A model generated the notes under the pieces. The model worked only from the letters and a program-made list of their open reading frames with translations. It did not search any database and was not told where the DNA came from. From positions 63,558,844 to 63,622,843 of the forward strand of contig OY992540.1 in assembly GCA_963921195.1 (NCBI GenBank): a stretch of 64,000 bases of DNA, in the 5' to 3' direction. Position numbers and translations under genes: made by a program. Source of the DNA: Pegoplata infirma (lineage: Eukaryota; Arthropoda; Insecta; Diptera; Anthomyiidae). Below, in pieces: positions 33,498-44,395 of the stretch. The first letter of the stretch is position 1. Each line of letters opens with the position of its first letter.

Positions 33498-34096
33498 CGC
33501 TTTACCTGAATATCGGGCGAAATTTTCACAAAGGGCCTAAGTCCAAAACTGGTCCGATGATTATCAGATTTGATAAGGTTATTTAAGTAAGCGTTTAACA
33601 TACACAAACTAAATTATAATTAAATATTTTCTATTTTCATGAAATTTGAGAGATTTATGTGAAAATCGGGAAGGTGGTTTGTATGGGGACTACGAGAAGA
33701 ACTGGTCCGATTTCTTTAATGGTGATTTGTGAAGACAAAACACGTTTACGTGCCAAATTTTGAAAAGATACCTATTATAACACGGTTATTATAGTCATTG
33801 GAGCCAAAACTAAAGAGGACCTTTGTCTAAATATGGACCGATTTTTTTTCAATTTCAATAGGCTTTGTCCTTGGGCCAAAAGAGGCTTAAGTTTCAAATT
33901 TCAAGTAAATTGATAAAAAAAAATGAGACCTGTATCGTGTTTACACCGTTTACATGGACAGATAGGCAGATTCGGGTAGTTACAAACATCAGCACAAACT
34001 CATTATACCCTGTACCACAGTGTGGTGTCGCGAGAACAACGTTAATACTGGGTCCTACACCAGTATTTTGAAGTGATACAAATGGAATGACAAACT

Positions 34097-34322
34097 TAGG
34101 GGCATGTCACAGACTCAATTCCGTTCGGATTTGGAAAAAGTGGTTTACTCGTAAAACACAAAGGGAATATTTTTTTCGGAATAATACCACTTTTATGCAA
34201 TTCAATTCCACTTTGATTTTTGAAAGTGATTTCATTCCGAAAAAAATAATTTTCGTTTTGCATTTTACGAGTAAACCACTTTTTTCAAATCCGAACGGAA
34301 TTGAGTCTGTGACATGCCCCTT
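34097..34322. mobile_element. 226-bp MITE
   Basis: The ends are TAGGGGCATGTCACAGACTC and, reversed, AAGGGGCATGTCACAGACTC. Arms of about 60 bp share aattccgttcggattt and agtggtttactcgta. Inside, ttcggaataataccac and gaaagtgatttcattccg form a looser inverted pair. Open frames on both strands are mirror artefacts. Confidence 0.85.
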
Positions 34323-35029
34323 ACGCTGCATCACTTAGAAACCATCAGTTATTGATACATATCTGCTTAAATAATAGCAAAAACAATGCTTCAATTTTAA
34401 AGTTTAAATTTATAACATTTTGCTGTATAATCAAGGCTAGGAACCATCACCTATTCAATACCAATAAAAAAATAAAATTCATTTGATTCAAATTAAAAAA
34501 CCAATATCGGTAAAACCCAATACAAATTCGAGCAATAGAAATACCAATAAAAAGTGAATACCATTGCAGCACTACCAATACTGAATAAAGGTAATATATT
34601 TCTCTTGACATTTTTACAGTGGAATTTTATTTCACATATCCACATCAAATCCTCAATATTTTAAAACCAAAATATTTTTCAAAACCATTACTAATACTAT
34701 TATCATTTCGTTACCCAACCACGATTGTTATCCATTTAAATGTTAAAATAAATCTGTATTTATTAAATCGATGATAATAATTTTAAAATGAACGTCTGGC
34801 TATTTTTTTGGAACTTTACCAATTTGCAAAAATCCATTATTCATTTAAATATTTGAATAATTATAAAAATGTTGGAAGGATTTTCTAAATCATTAAACAA
34901 CAAACCACTACAAATAGTTTTACCTGTATGATTTTGAAACTAGGAAAATGTTTGATATATTATAAACACTTAAAAAAATATGTGGTCAAAATTAAAAATA
35001 GTCACTAAAATTTACCAAAAATAAATGAT
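34323..35029. other. AT-rich DNA without recognisable features
   Basis: Phrases such as aataccaataaaaa recur loosely between 34,450 and 34,600 but do not form a clear array. No gene or mobile element was recognised. Confidence 0.45.
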
Positions 35030-35636
35030 TACACTCAAAAAAAAAAACTGTAAAGTTAACAAAAAATTTAGTTAATTTTAACTAAAAAAGCACCTGATTT
35101 TGGGCCTACTAAATTTTTAGTTAATTTAACTAAAAATATTTAGTTAACTTTTCGTAGAACGAATTTAGCCAAAAAACCGTAACTTTAACTAAAAATTTAG
35201 CTGAAATTTCGTAACGTTTTTATGTACATATATTAACAAAAAAATTAGTTGAATTCAGCTAAACTTTTTGTTACTTTTCGTAAACTAAAATTTAGAAAAT
35301 ATTTTGTAAAAAATTAAAAGTTTATTTTTTCTATTTTTTTCATCAGCTTAAGTAGAACTTATGAGATTTGCATAGGAGGCTTCGCAAGAAATTCCACTTA
35401 ACAAATTTGTTACGAAAAATCAGCAAATTAATTAGTAAAAATTCGTAAACTCAGTTTTGAAGTCAACAAAAAAATTAATTCAAAATTTGTTCAAAACTAG
35501 TATTTTCGTAAATTGAACTTAACTAAAAAAAGTAGTTAAAACGCTGATTTTAACTAAAAATTTGCTAAAAAGCCAGTAAACTCGAGTTAACAAAAAAAAA
35601 ATTAGTTAACTTTACAGTTTTATTTTTTTGAGTGTA
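35030..35636. mobile_element. TA-flanked MITE, interior word AGTTAAATTTAACT, second copy
   Basis: The ends are TA|CACTCAAAAAAAAAAA and its complement, then CTGTAAAGTTAAC. It aligns along most of its length with 27,527-28,092. It has additional sequence in the left half (near 35,220-35,300), so the two copies differ in length by about 40 bp. It is non-coding. Confidence 0.9.
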
Positions 35637-36020
35637 CATTTGAAAACAGATTCTAAAGGGGAAAACCCAAGTTGGAAAATGTGTCATTGAGGAAATTTCC
35701 ACAGTGATTCCTTGAGGAAATGTCTTCAGGTTCTGACAAATCATAGGTAATCCTTGATGACATGTCCTTACATTGTCAGCACTGAATGTTTGCTTTAAGA
35801 GTGTGGACAATTCCTCTAATAGTCGTAATTTCAACAAACAGATAACTATCAGTGCATAGATATCTACCGTGTAAGTAAAATTTCGTAAACTTAACTTTTA
35901 GGTAAATATAATTTTCAATGTTATTTTACCGGATAGGTAAAGATATCTATTAGGTATTTTACACCCGTAGTTACCTACTTGTTGAAATTACGGGCATAAG
36001 ACGTCTAAAAGGAAATGTCT
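35637..36020. repeat. Word repeat GAGGAAATGTC with a nested small MITE
   Basis: gaggaaatttcc, gaggaaatgtcttc, ggtaatccttgatgacatgt, caattcctct and aaggaaatgtcttc form an irregular inverted arrangement around the MITE at 35,824-35,992. This suggests a word-type element opened by that insertion. Confidence 0.4.
35824..35992. mobile_element. 169-bp MITE with TAGGTAA words
   Basis: The arms are CGTAATTTCAACAAACAGAT and, reversed, CGTAATTTCAACAAGTAGGT, both followed by AACTA. The interior has aggtaaa and its complement repeated several times. It lies inside the GAGGAAATGTC word region. Confidence 0.7.
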
Positions 36021-36140
36021 TCAAAACAGCAGTATATTAAATAAGAATTTTAAATCTGGGCAACTCTTAAATTTCCAAGAAAAATATGGCAATATTATCG
36101 ATTTATTTAAAATAAAATCAAAATCTAACAAGTATAATAC

Positions 36141-36185
36141 AAAATCCGCTCCTACCGCCCTCACGGGGGCGGTATTTTATTTTCT
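36141..36185. other. GC-rich hairpin, probable foldback remnant
   Basis: ctcctaccgcccTCACgggggcggta is an 8-bp GC-rich stem in very AT-rich surroundings. The phrase ctcctaccgcccc also occurs inside the foldback at 47,885-49,981 (near 48,848), so this is probably a deleted foldback core in which both arms were brought together. Confidence 0.5.
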
Positions 36186-36234
36186 TGTAGTAAGGCTGAA
36201 TTTGAATGGAAATAAAATTAAAAGCTGGTTTTAA

Positions 36235-36480
36235 ATATATTTTATTTTTCTATGGTAAGGCTGATAGATTCTGAGATATTTTTTTGATTAAACAATTTTC
36301 AGATTCTGCGAAATTTTATACTTCCAAAATGTTTCAGATTTATAGCCTAATTTTAACAAAGAATATTAGAATCTACTTTTTTTATACCCTCCTACCACAG
36401 TATGAGGGTATACTCACTTTGTCATTCCGTGTGTAACGCATCGAAATATCGGTCTAGGACCCCATAAAGTAAATTATTAA
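36235..36480. repeat. A few satellite monomers, then a Helentron-like 3' end (minus strand)
   Basis: gatagattctgagatatttt and cagattctgcgaaatttt are decayed satellite monomers. From 36,384 ataccctcctaccac agtatgagggtat is the hairpin end seen in H3, followed in complement by its accgatatttcga and ggggtc landmarks. Confidence 0.5.
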
Positions 36481-36589
36481 TTTTAAATTTAAATTTACTA
36501 AATTTGCGCTATTTTATATTACTTCGTGGTTTTAATAATGTATTACAATTTAAGGTTGGAGTAAAATTTTGTGCGAGAAAACTAATTGT

Positions 36590-36960
36590 AAGTGAAACAA
36601 TTTTTTATTATTTTTAATTCTATAAAAAGATCTTTACAATTTCATACATATATTCCTTTTTAAAAATAAAAGTAGCATTTATTCAATGAAAGTATTTCAT
36701 ATCAAAAATAAAAAGTAGGATTCATTCAATGAAAGTATTTCATAAGAATAAAAAACTTTTTTCATTAAGGTAATGAAAGATTTTCATAAAATACAATTAA
36801 TATTTTGTAAGAAACATTTTCATTAATTAAATGAAACTTGTTCTTGCAATTACATTTTATGATACCTATTTCATTAATTCAATGAAACTCTACAAAGGTT
36901 CCTTTTTAACATCATTTTTCATGCCATTAATGTAGATATTCATTATTGTCATGTACAAAT
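36590..36960. repeat. Word repeat CATTAATTCAATGAAA
   Basis: tttcattaattcaatgaaa, attcaatgaaagtatttcat and ttttcattaattaaatgaaa recur on both strands. The style is the same as the other word-type elements (42,943-43,300), but terminal CACTCAAA-like ends were not located. Confidence 0.45.
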
Positions 36961-38141
36961 TTCTATCAGTTTATATGCGTGCCAAATTTCAGATTCTAGC
37001 TTATCAGTGGTCTTTAAAAGGCTCTGGATAGACAAAAAATAGAAACACACAAAATAGAAAATTATATATATCATTGAAAACACGAGAAATCAATAGAAAA
37101 GGCAATAAATCTGGACTTAGGTTCCCCGATTAACTTTATATTGTGCACACGGATACTCTATGGAGCAATTTGGATAATTGCATTTAGAGTTTAAAAAAAA
37201 ATTAAAAACTCGCGATTTTTTTAGCGTTTTAAATTTTTCAAAAAATGAAAAAAATGCAAAATGTAGTCAACTTTGAAGAGCTATATTTCCTAAAGTATAT
37301 ATCGGATTTCAATTCTGTTCAATGTATTCGAAAGGTATACTCGTCTTCTTTATAACTAATATTTTTTAAAGAAAAAATTGTGTCTAAAAATGCAGTTTTA
37401 AGACAAATGCAATTTAGAAATGCATTTTTCAGAACTTACTACATCTTCGATTTTTAAAAAACCAACATTTTTGAAAAGATTGAAATTTTTACATTAAATA
37501 TAGCTAAGAAATATTTTGGGACACGCATTCGTGCTATTTAAAACGATTTTATGAAAAATATCTTACTAAATTTTTCATATAAAAAGTTCAAAAAAATTTT
37601 TTTTTTTAGTATTTTAAAATTTTGTATTATTGTAGAAATTTTTTCAAAAAGTATTCCACTTCAATAATCTTCATAAATAAAAGTAAGTATCGCATTTAAC
37701 TGTTTTAAAAAGTTGTTTACTGATTTAACTGTGTTTTCTAAAATTATCAGTTTTAAAATAATACAATGCATTTCAATTAGAATTTTTAAGATGCATTTAG
37801 TTTACATGATGCATTTAAGTTTTCGTAAATTTCTTTCTTGATTTTGAATCTGGGGCGCCCCACTACTATGCATATTTTTCGACGAAAATCAAAATCTTCC
37901 CCGGAGCCATTTTTTTGAAAAAATGAGAAAATGAAATAATCAGAAATATGATATAAGAATAAAGACAAAAATTATTCCTCGGGAAAAATGCAATAAAATT
38001 GCAAATTCATTTTTTGCAATTGTACTTTTAAATTGCACTTTTAAAGTCCGAGCTAAAAACTTCGCGATTTCTGTAAAAAAATAACGAGATATTAATACCG
38101 CGATTAAAACTTCTTTATTTACTTACTTTCTTTAAATTTGA

Positions 38142-40555
38142 TACACTCTTATAAATTTTTGTTGAAATTTACCCACTTTATTGTAGGTAACTGTTCTCCT
38201 ACAATAAAGTGGGTAAAAATACTCGATGTGTTTAAATTTCAACATTTGCACACAAAGTGTGTACAACTAATAAACACTTTGTGTGTAAACCTACAAATTA
38301 ACTGCTTTCAAATTTCTCTGGCAATACACACAAAATGTGTAATTTTAGCTTACTTGTGCTCAAAAATAGATTAAAAATGTTTAAACTTGCACCTTAAATG
38401 TTTTCTTTTACATAAAAGGTGCCTAATTTTTAACAACCTACTAAAAAATGTATTCCTATAAACAAATAAAACCAAAAAATGCATTTTTATTATTATTTTT
38501 ATAATTTTTATTTAAACTGAAATGAAAATGGGTATAATAGTGAGATATGTAAAATATTCATAAATTATAATTTAAAAGGACGATAGTTTTTTTTAATAAA
38601 TTACAAAACATTAATAAACAAAAAGTAATAAACAAAGGTAAAATAGTAACAAATTAAGTATTAAACACTTTATGTAAATGATGACATGTTTTAATAATTT
38701 AACTAATTATTCAAAGTAAAAAAAAATCTTAATAAAATTTCCTTAGTCTGTTAGTTCTAGTAGTTGATCTTCTTTATAGTTACTTCTTGGTTCTCTATTA
38801 AAGTAGATTTTTTCTGATTTTTCTGTCTCTGAAAATAGATAAAAAAATTGTAGAATTTTAATATTTTATCAAATTCCTACAAGTTAAGATATTTTTTATA
38901 TGAATATAAAAATTCTCAGAATCTAAAATATTTTGTTCTACAGAAAAATTATCAAAATCTAAGATATTTTTTCTACAGAAAATTATTAGAATAGATTTTT
39001 TTCTGTAGGAAAATTCTCAAAATCTCAGATATTTTTTCTATAGAAGAATTAGAAAATGAAATATTTTTTCTATAGAAACTGAGATATTTTTTCTAAAAAA
39101 AAATTCTCAGATTTTTTGTGTTTTTTATAAAAAAATTCAAAGAATGTGAGATAATTCTTTTAAAGAAAGTTACTCAGAATCTGAGATATTTTCTTTATAG
39201 AAAAATTCTCAGAATCTGAAATATTTTTTCAATAGAAAAATTCAAAGAATCTGAGATATTTTTTCTATAAAAAAATTCTCAGAATCTAAGATATTTTTTC
39301 TATAGAAAAATTCTCAGAATATAAGATATTTTTTCTAAAGAAAAATTCTCAGAATCTTAGATATTTTTTCTATCGAAAAGTTCTCAGAATCTTAGTTATT
39401 TCTTCTACATATAAAATTCACAAAACCTCAGATATTTTTCTATAGAAAAATTCTAAGAATCTACGATATTTGTTCTATAAAAAAATTCTCAAAATCTGAG
39501 AAATATTTTTTTCTGTAGAAAAGTTCTTAAAATCTAAGATATTTTTTCTGTCGAAAAATTCTGAGAATCTGAGATTTTTTTATAGAAAATTTTTTAGAAC
39601 GTGAGACGTTTTTTCTAAAAAAAAACTGACAATCTGGGGCACCTTTTCTATAGAAAAATTCTCAGATTCTGAGCATTTTTTCTGTAGAAAACATTCCAGA
39701 ATCTATGACATTTTTCTATAGAAAATTCTAAAAATCTGAGAATTTTTTTTAAAGAAAAATTTTCAGAACCTAAGACAAATTTTCTATAAATAATGTCTCA
39801 GATTCTCAGAAAAATAATCTTACACTTTTTCTGTAGAAAAATTCTCAAAGCTTGTATACAAAAATTCTCAGAATCTGTGACTATTATCTTTAGAAAATTT
39901 CACGGATTCTGAAAATCTAAAATATTTTCTTAAATCAGACATTTTGATATTCTGAAAAAAATTTTAAATCTGAGGCATTTTATCTAAAAATTTTTTTGTA
40001 AAAAAAAATATCGCAGTCTGAGATGATTTTTTGTTAAAAGGAGATCTCTGTACTTACGTTTTTGATTTTAAACTGCCATATATTTATTTTAAATATAACG
40101 AATTAATTAAAGCTTTAAATTTATAAATTTCGTAATGCAAATACTGCATTTATTCGTTGCTCAAAACGTTCACTTCACTTTCGCTTTTGATACACACATT
40201 TTCTCTTTTTTAATATTTTTCTTCGCCCTGTTAGAAAGGCCATAAATTTTCTATTATTTTTATTTTAATTTTAATTTTTATTTGACAATTTCAATTATTT
40301 TTTTTAAATTGCGCATTTTATGTTTAATATCAAAAATCAAACACAAAATGTGTAATTTTAAAAATATTGTGTTTATTTTTCTACGAATATATTTTTCAAC
40401 ATACCAAATACTATATAATGTGCGTAATTTTAAAATGTTTGTGTGTAATTAAAAGTTTTAAACACCTTGTGCTTAATTTTAGGCGTTGTGTGTTATTTTA
40501 CATAAAAATTTACCCACTTGATAGTAGTAATTTTACAAGGACTTTTTAGAGTGTA
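38142..40555. mobile_element. TA-flanked element carrying satellite, interior word ACACAAAATGTGTAA
   Basis: The ends are TA|CACTCTTATAAATTT and, reversed, TA|CACTCTAAAAAGTCC. Near both ends comes tttacccact(t)taa/ttgtag and then repeats of ACACAAAGTGTGTA or ACACAAAATGTGTAATTTTA. The core, 38,880-40,040, is the 35-bp satellite. Thus a satellite block lies inside transposon ends. It is non-coding. Confidence 0.75.
38880..40040 (-). repeat. 35-bp satellite block inside a transposon
   Basis: The monomer is TTCTCAGAATCTGAGATATT plus TTTTCTATAGAAAAA. The AAT centre places it in the same orientation as 1,625-2,790 and opposite to 5,038-10,745. About thirty diverged monomers are present. Confidence 0.9.
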
Positions 40556-41322
40556 GGTTTTGCTGCAAAAAAAATGTTTGCAATATGTTTTATACAAAAT
40601 TTTAACCTGCAACTTTCTGTGTTATTAACTCCAAAAGGAAAACTGATAATTTTAGAAAACACACTTAAATCTGTAAACAACTTTTTAAGACAGTTAAATG
40701 CGATGCTTACTTTTATTAATGAAGAGTATTGAAGTGGAATACTTTTTGAAAAAATTTCTACAATAATACAAAATTTTAAAATACTAAATAAAATAAATTT
40801 TTTTGAACTTTTTGTATGAAAAATTTAGTAAGATATTTTTCATAAAATCGTTTAAAATAGCACGAATGCGTGTCCCAAAGTATTTGTTAGCTGTATTTAA
40901 TGTAAAAATTGCAATCTTTTCAAAAATTTTGGTTTTTTAAAAATCGAAGATGTAGTAAGTTTTAAAAAATGCATTTTAAAATTGCATTTGTCTTAAAACT
41001 GCATTTTTAGACACAATTTTTTCTTTAAAAAATATTAGTTATAAAGAAGACGAGTATACCTTTCGAATACGTTGAACAGAATTGAAATCCGATATATACT
41101 TTAGGAAATATAGCTCTTCAAACTTGACTACATTTTGCATTTTTTTCATTTTTTGAAAAATTTAAAACGCTAATAAAATCGCGAGTTTTCAATTTTTTTT
41201 TAAACTTTAAATGCAAAAGCCAAAATGGCTCCATAAAGTATCCGTGTGTATAATATAAAGTTAATCGGAGTACCTAAGTCCAGTTTTGTGGCGATCTCTC
41301 GTATTTTGAATGATATAGATTT

Positions 41323-41997
41323 TCTTAAGTGTAGCATTTTCAAAAAATAATAATTTAGATAATTTTATATAAATATTTTTTTTTTTGTTTGCAATATTTC
41401 ATAATAGGAGTGTTAATTAATATGCGTCAATAATTAAATGCGTATCAATATTATATTTAGAAATTGATCATAAAAGCTATTGAGTGTTTAGTTTAAATGT
41501 TATTTTAAAAATTGTGGTTGTGTTATTATTTAGAAATAATATTATTAATGACACAATAAATATTTAAATTGCAATTTAATGGTATTTCGTATTAAAGATT
41601 GAATTATGCATTTAAACTTGTTAAATTTGTATAGAATCCTTTAAACATTTATTTATCTATTTATTTTTCAAAAGTCATTAAAATTTTATAAATTATTAAT
41701 ATTGTTTGCAAAAATTGAATTTCAACCGCACATAATGGCGGTGATACATACTACACATAATGTTGATGATGATAATGATGTTATAAAAGTGTTAATTTAA
41801 TAAATACACTTACTTAACATTATTATGTGCTTTTGTTTGTAAGTAAAATAAAACCATTTATATAACTATATACAATATAGATGTGTAGTTAATATTTACT
41901 TTCACCTTTACTCGAATGTGCAACAAAATGCTTAAGTTTATTATTATTATTATTTTGCTGTAAAAAGATAAGGGCGTCACTCATTTGCTTATTGATG
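41323..41997. other. AT-rich DNA without recognisable features
   Basis: A (TTA)n run lies near 41,940 and gatgatgataatgatg near 41,765. Nothing else was recognised. Confidence 0.45.
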
Positions 41998-42196
41998 ATA
42001 TTTTTTCTATGAATAACATTCATTAGTTCTATGAATTTTTTCTATGAATCAAACAATATCTATTAATAAAATTTTATGAAATATTTCACAATACTAATGA
42101 ATATTCATTTAGCCAATGAATTGTTCCATAGATTCTATGAATTTGGGTTTATGAAATTTTTTCAAAGATATTATGAACAATAATTCTTTCAGTGTA
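41998..42196. mobile_element. Word-type MITE, word TTCATAGAATCTATGAA (left end uncertain)
   Basis: ttctatgaa, attcattagttctatgaat, aatgaatattcat and ccatagattctatgaat repeat a palindromic word. The right end is TTCTTTCAGTG|TA, the complement of TA|CACTGAAAGAA. No matching left end was found. Confidence 0.5.
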
Positions 42197-42647
42197 CCTT
42201 CTAACATATAAAAAAAATGCAGAGGTGTTTTTTTAGGTGATGGCGGTCGTTAGAGAGTCCCCAACGATCCCAACGGCGACACCTTTTATCTCGTGAAAAA
42301 TTTTTTAATATTCATTTATTATGCTTTTCCACTAAAGTAATAAGATTTAATAAATTTTTGTTAAAAATATTCTTAAATTAAAGTCAAAATATCAAATGAA
42401 GTTTTTTTTGATGCAAATCATCTGATTTGGCGAGTTTTTTTGAAGAACTTGATATATATAAAAATTAATAATGATTACCAGATTTGCATATTTTCGTACT
42501 TTATTCGTTAGTTTCGATTTAAGTTAATTTTTTTTTTAAAGATTGCATAGAAAAATTGATTTTTGAAGTTAATCACCAGATTTTTTTTATTTTCCTAAAT
42601 TGTTCTATACTGTTCAGTACTATATATAATTTTTTTCTGAATTTTCA

Positions 42648-42894
42648 CACACAGAAAACAAATTTACCGATTTCCAACTGAAAATCAGTTGATGCAATAG
42701 AAATTCGGTTGAAACACTTAAATATAGGTTGTCTCAATTGAATATCGGTAGTCACAACTGAAAAAGGTTTTTGTAACTGACTTTTAATTGTAACAACTAT
42801 AAAATTCGGTTGTCACAGTCGAATATAGTAGCAGCAACCGAATTTTGAGTTGATGCAACTGAAAAGTTCGGTTGGAAATTTATTTTTCTGTGTG
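42648..42894. mobile_element. Word-type MITE, word CAACTGAA
   Basis: The ends are CACACAGAAAACAAATTTAC and, reversed, CACACAGAAAAATAAATTTC. CAACTGAAAA, TTCGGTTG, TTCAGTTG and CAATTGAATATCGG-like words fill the interior on both strands. It is close in style to 17,964-18,193 (ends CACAGAAA, word CAACCGAA), but the words differ by one base. Confidence 0.75.
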
Positions 42895-42942
42895 CAGCCT
42901 TTTTTTCAATTGTTTGAATTTTTTTAATTTATTTATTTTCTG

Positions 42943-43300
42943 CACTCAAAGAAAAAGCTTCATTGTATATATGAAAACTGTCATAAATAGAATGAAAACC
43001 TTCATTAAATTTCGTTCAATGTAACAGTTTCATAAATCCAATCAAGCAGTTTCATAAGTGTTTATATTTATGAAATATTCCATTATATTTTTGAAATGTA
43101 TCATAAATAAAATAAATAACATTTCATAAAATTTTATGCAACTGTTCATAAATATTACGAAATGTTCCATAAATACTATGGAATATTTAATAGATTTAAC
43201 TTATTTTTTTACATATTTGATCATATTTATAATGCATTTCATTGGCACCATAACACTGTTGCATTGAACGAACTTTAATAACAAGTTTTATAATATCTAC
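42943..43300. mobile_element. Word-type MITE, word TTTCATAAATATGAAA (right end uncertain)
   Basis: The left end is CACTCAAAGAAAAAGCTTCA. The interior repeats TTCATAAAT, ATGAAATATTCCAT and TTTCATAAA words. The left end matches 31,905 almost exactly although the interior word is different. Toward 43,308 a decayed Helentron-like module follows (caagtaaaaatataaattcg). Confidence 0.6.
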
Positions 43301-43372
43301 GAAAAGGTTTCAAGTAAAAATATAAATTCGACTTATAAATTCCCTCCACAATGCACACAGGGCCAGCATGAT

Positions 43373-44095
43373 CCAATTCCGGCCAGAAGTCTTTATCTTT
43401 GTAGGATTCCTCTTCCAGAGGATTTCGAGGTCGCTGATTTCAAAATTTAGCTAAAAATATGCGGCCAATTTTTTTTAAAATTGTCCGATTGGACTCAAAT
43501 TTTGTTTTATGCGGGTTTGGAGTTACTGAATATGAATTGTTACTCCGCATTTTGAAAAACAAAATGGCGGACTAAATGCTTCTTAAAGTTAAAAGAATGA
43601 TCCAACTCCGGCCAAAAGTCTTTATGGTTGTTGGATCCGGCTGAAAATGTGCTTCTATAGTATTTCGGGGTCGCTGATTTTAAAATTTAACTAAAAACTA
43701 AAAAATTCAAAATGGCGCATCCAATAAGGCGGACAAATTTTTTTAATAATTGTACAATTTAACTCAAATTTTGTTTTAAGGGGGTCTTGAAGTTACTGAA
43801 TCAGAATTACTCACGTGAATTTTGAAAAACAAAATGGCGGACTAAATATGCTTAGTAAAGTTTGTTACAAGTAATTAAAACACAGTTATATTCCTTTTCT
43901 TTGTTAAAGCTAGCTGAAAGTGTGGCCTAGTAAATTTCCGGGTCTGTTATCTTTAAATCGATATGATAAAATTCCATATGGCGGAAACAATATGGCGGCT
44001 AGATTTTTTAACTTTGTCTGATCTAATTAAAAATTAGTTTTAAGAGTATTAAGAGTGTCTGAAATTAAATCTACGCACATAATTTTTATATATAT
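43373..44095 (+). repeat. Three degenerate tandem units of about 230-270 bp
   Basis: Shared landmarks are gatccaa(c/t)tccggcca, aagtctttat, ggtcgctgatttaaaattta, actcaaattttgtttta, gaagttactgaat and aaacaaaatggcggacta. The third unit is the most decayed (ccatatggcgg, ggcggctagattttt). No open frame runs through the units. Confidence 0.8.
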
Positions 44096-44395
44096 TTTAT
44101 TTATTTTTGATATAAATATGGAAATGGTTTAAATGACTTACTTAGTTTCAGAAAAGCTTTTGGAAATGGTGACGACAAATTATTCACTTTTTTTTCTTTA
44201 TTTTGGAAATTCAATAAAAAATCTTTGAATGTAATTGGAAATGGTGTAACTGATATTTTCCAAAAAAAAAACTAGAAATGTAGATAACTACACTTAAGGC
44301 ACTCTCTGGCGAAATAAAAAAAACTAATCAAGCCGTATAACATTATTTTGGGTTAAATTATTTTTTTAAAAAACAAATCTCGGACCACTGCATAT

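Larger units (their letters stand above)
32063..34028 (+). mobile_element. Helentron-like element H2, split by a LINE
   Basis: It starts AACAAGTAAGAAAATTATAG with the hairpin GGGTCAAGACCGACC and ends with ataccctgtaccacag tgtggtg. Text such as cctttgtcc/cttgggccaaaagag, cctgtatcgtgtt and gtagttacaaacatcagcac is shared with H1. The LINE at 32,253-33,497 interrupts it. Joining the flanks restores an alignment to H1 (accgattt..ctgaatatcgg). Confidence 0.7.
37062..41322. mobile_element. Foldback element FB-G with a 2.4-kb insertion at its centre
   Basis: Arms of roughly 0.8-1 kb (37,062-38,141 and 40,556-41,322) share in mirror order tggacttagg, ttaactttatattgtgc, aaagtatatatcggatttca, gaaaggtatactcgtcttc, agtattccacttcaat and ctgattt(aa)ctgtgttttct. 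The element 38,142-40,555 occupies the centre. No open frame longer than about 60 codons lies in the arms. Confidence 0.8.
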
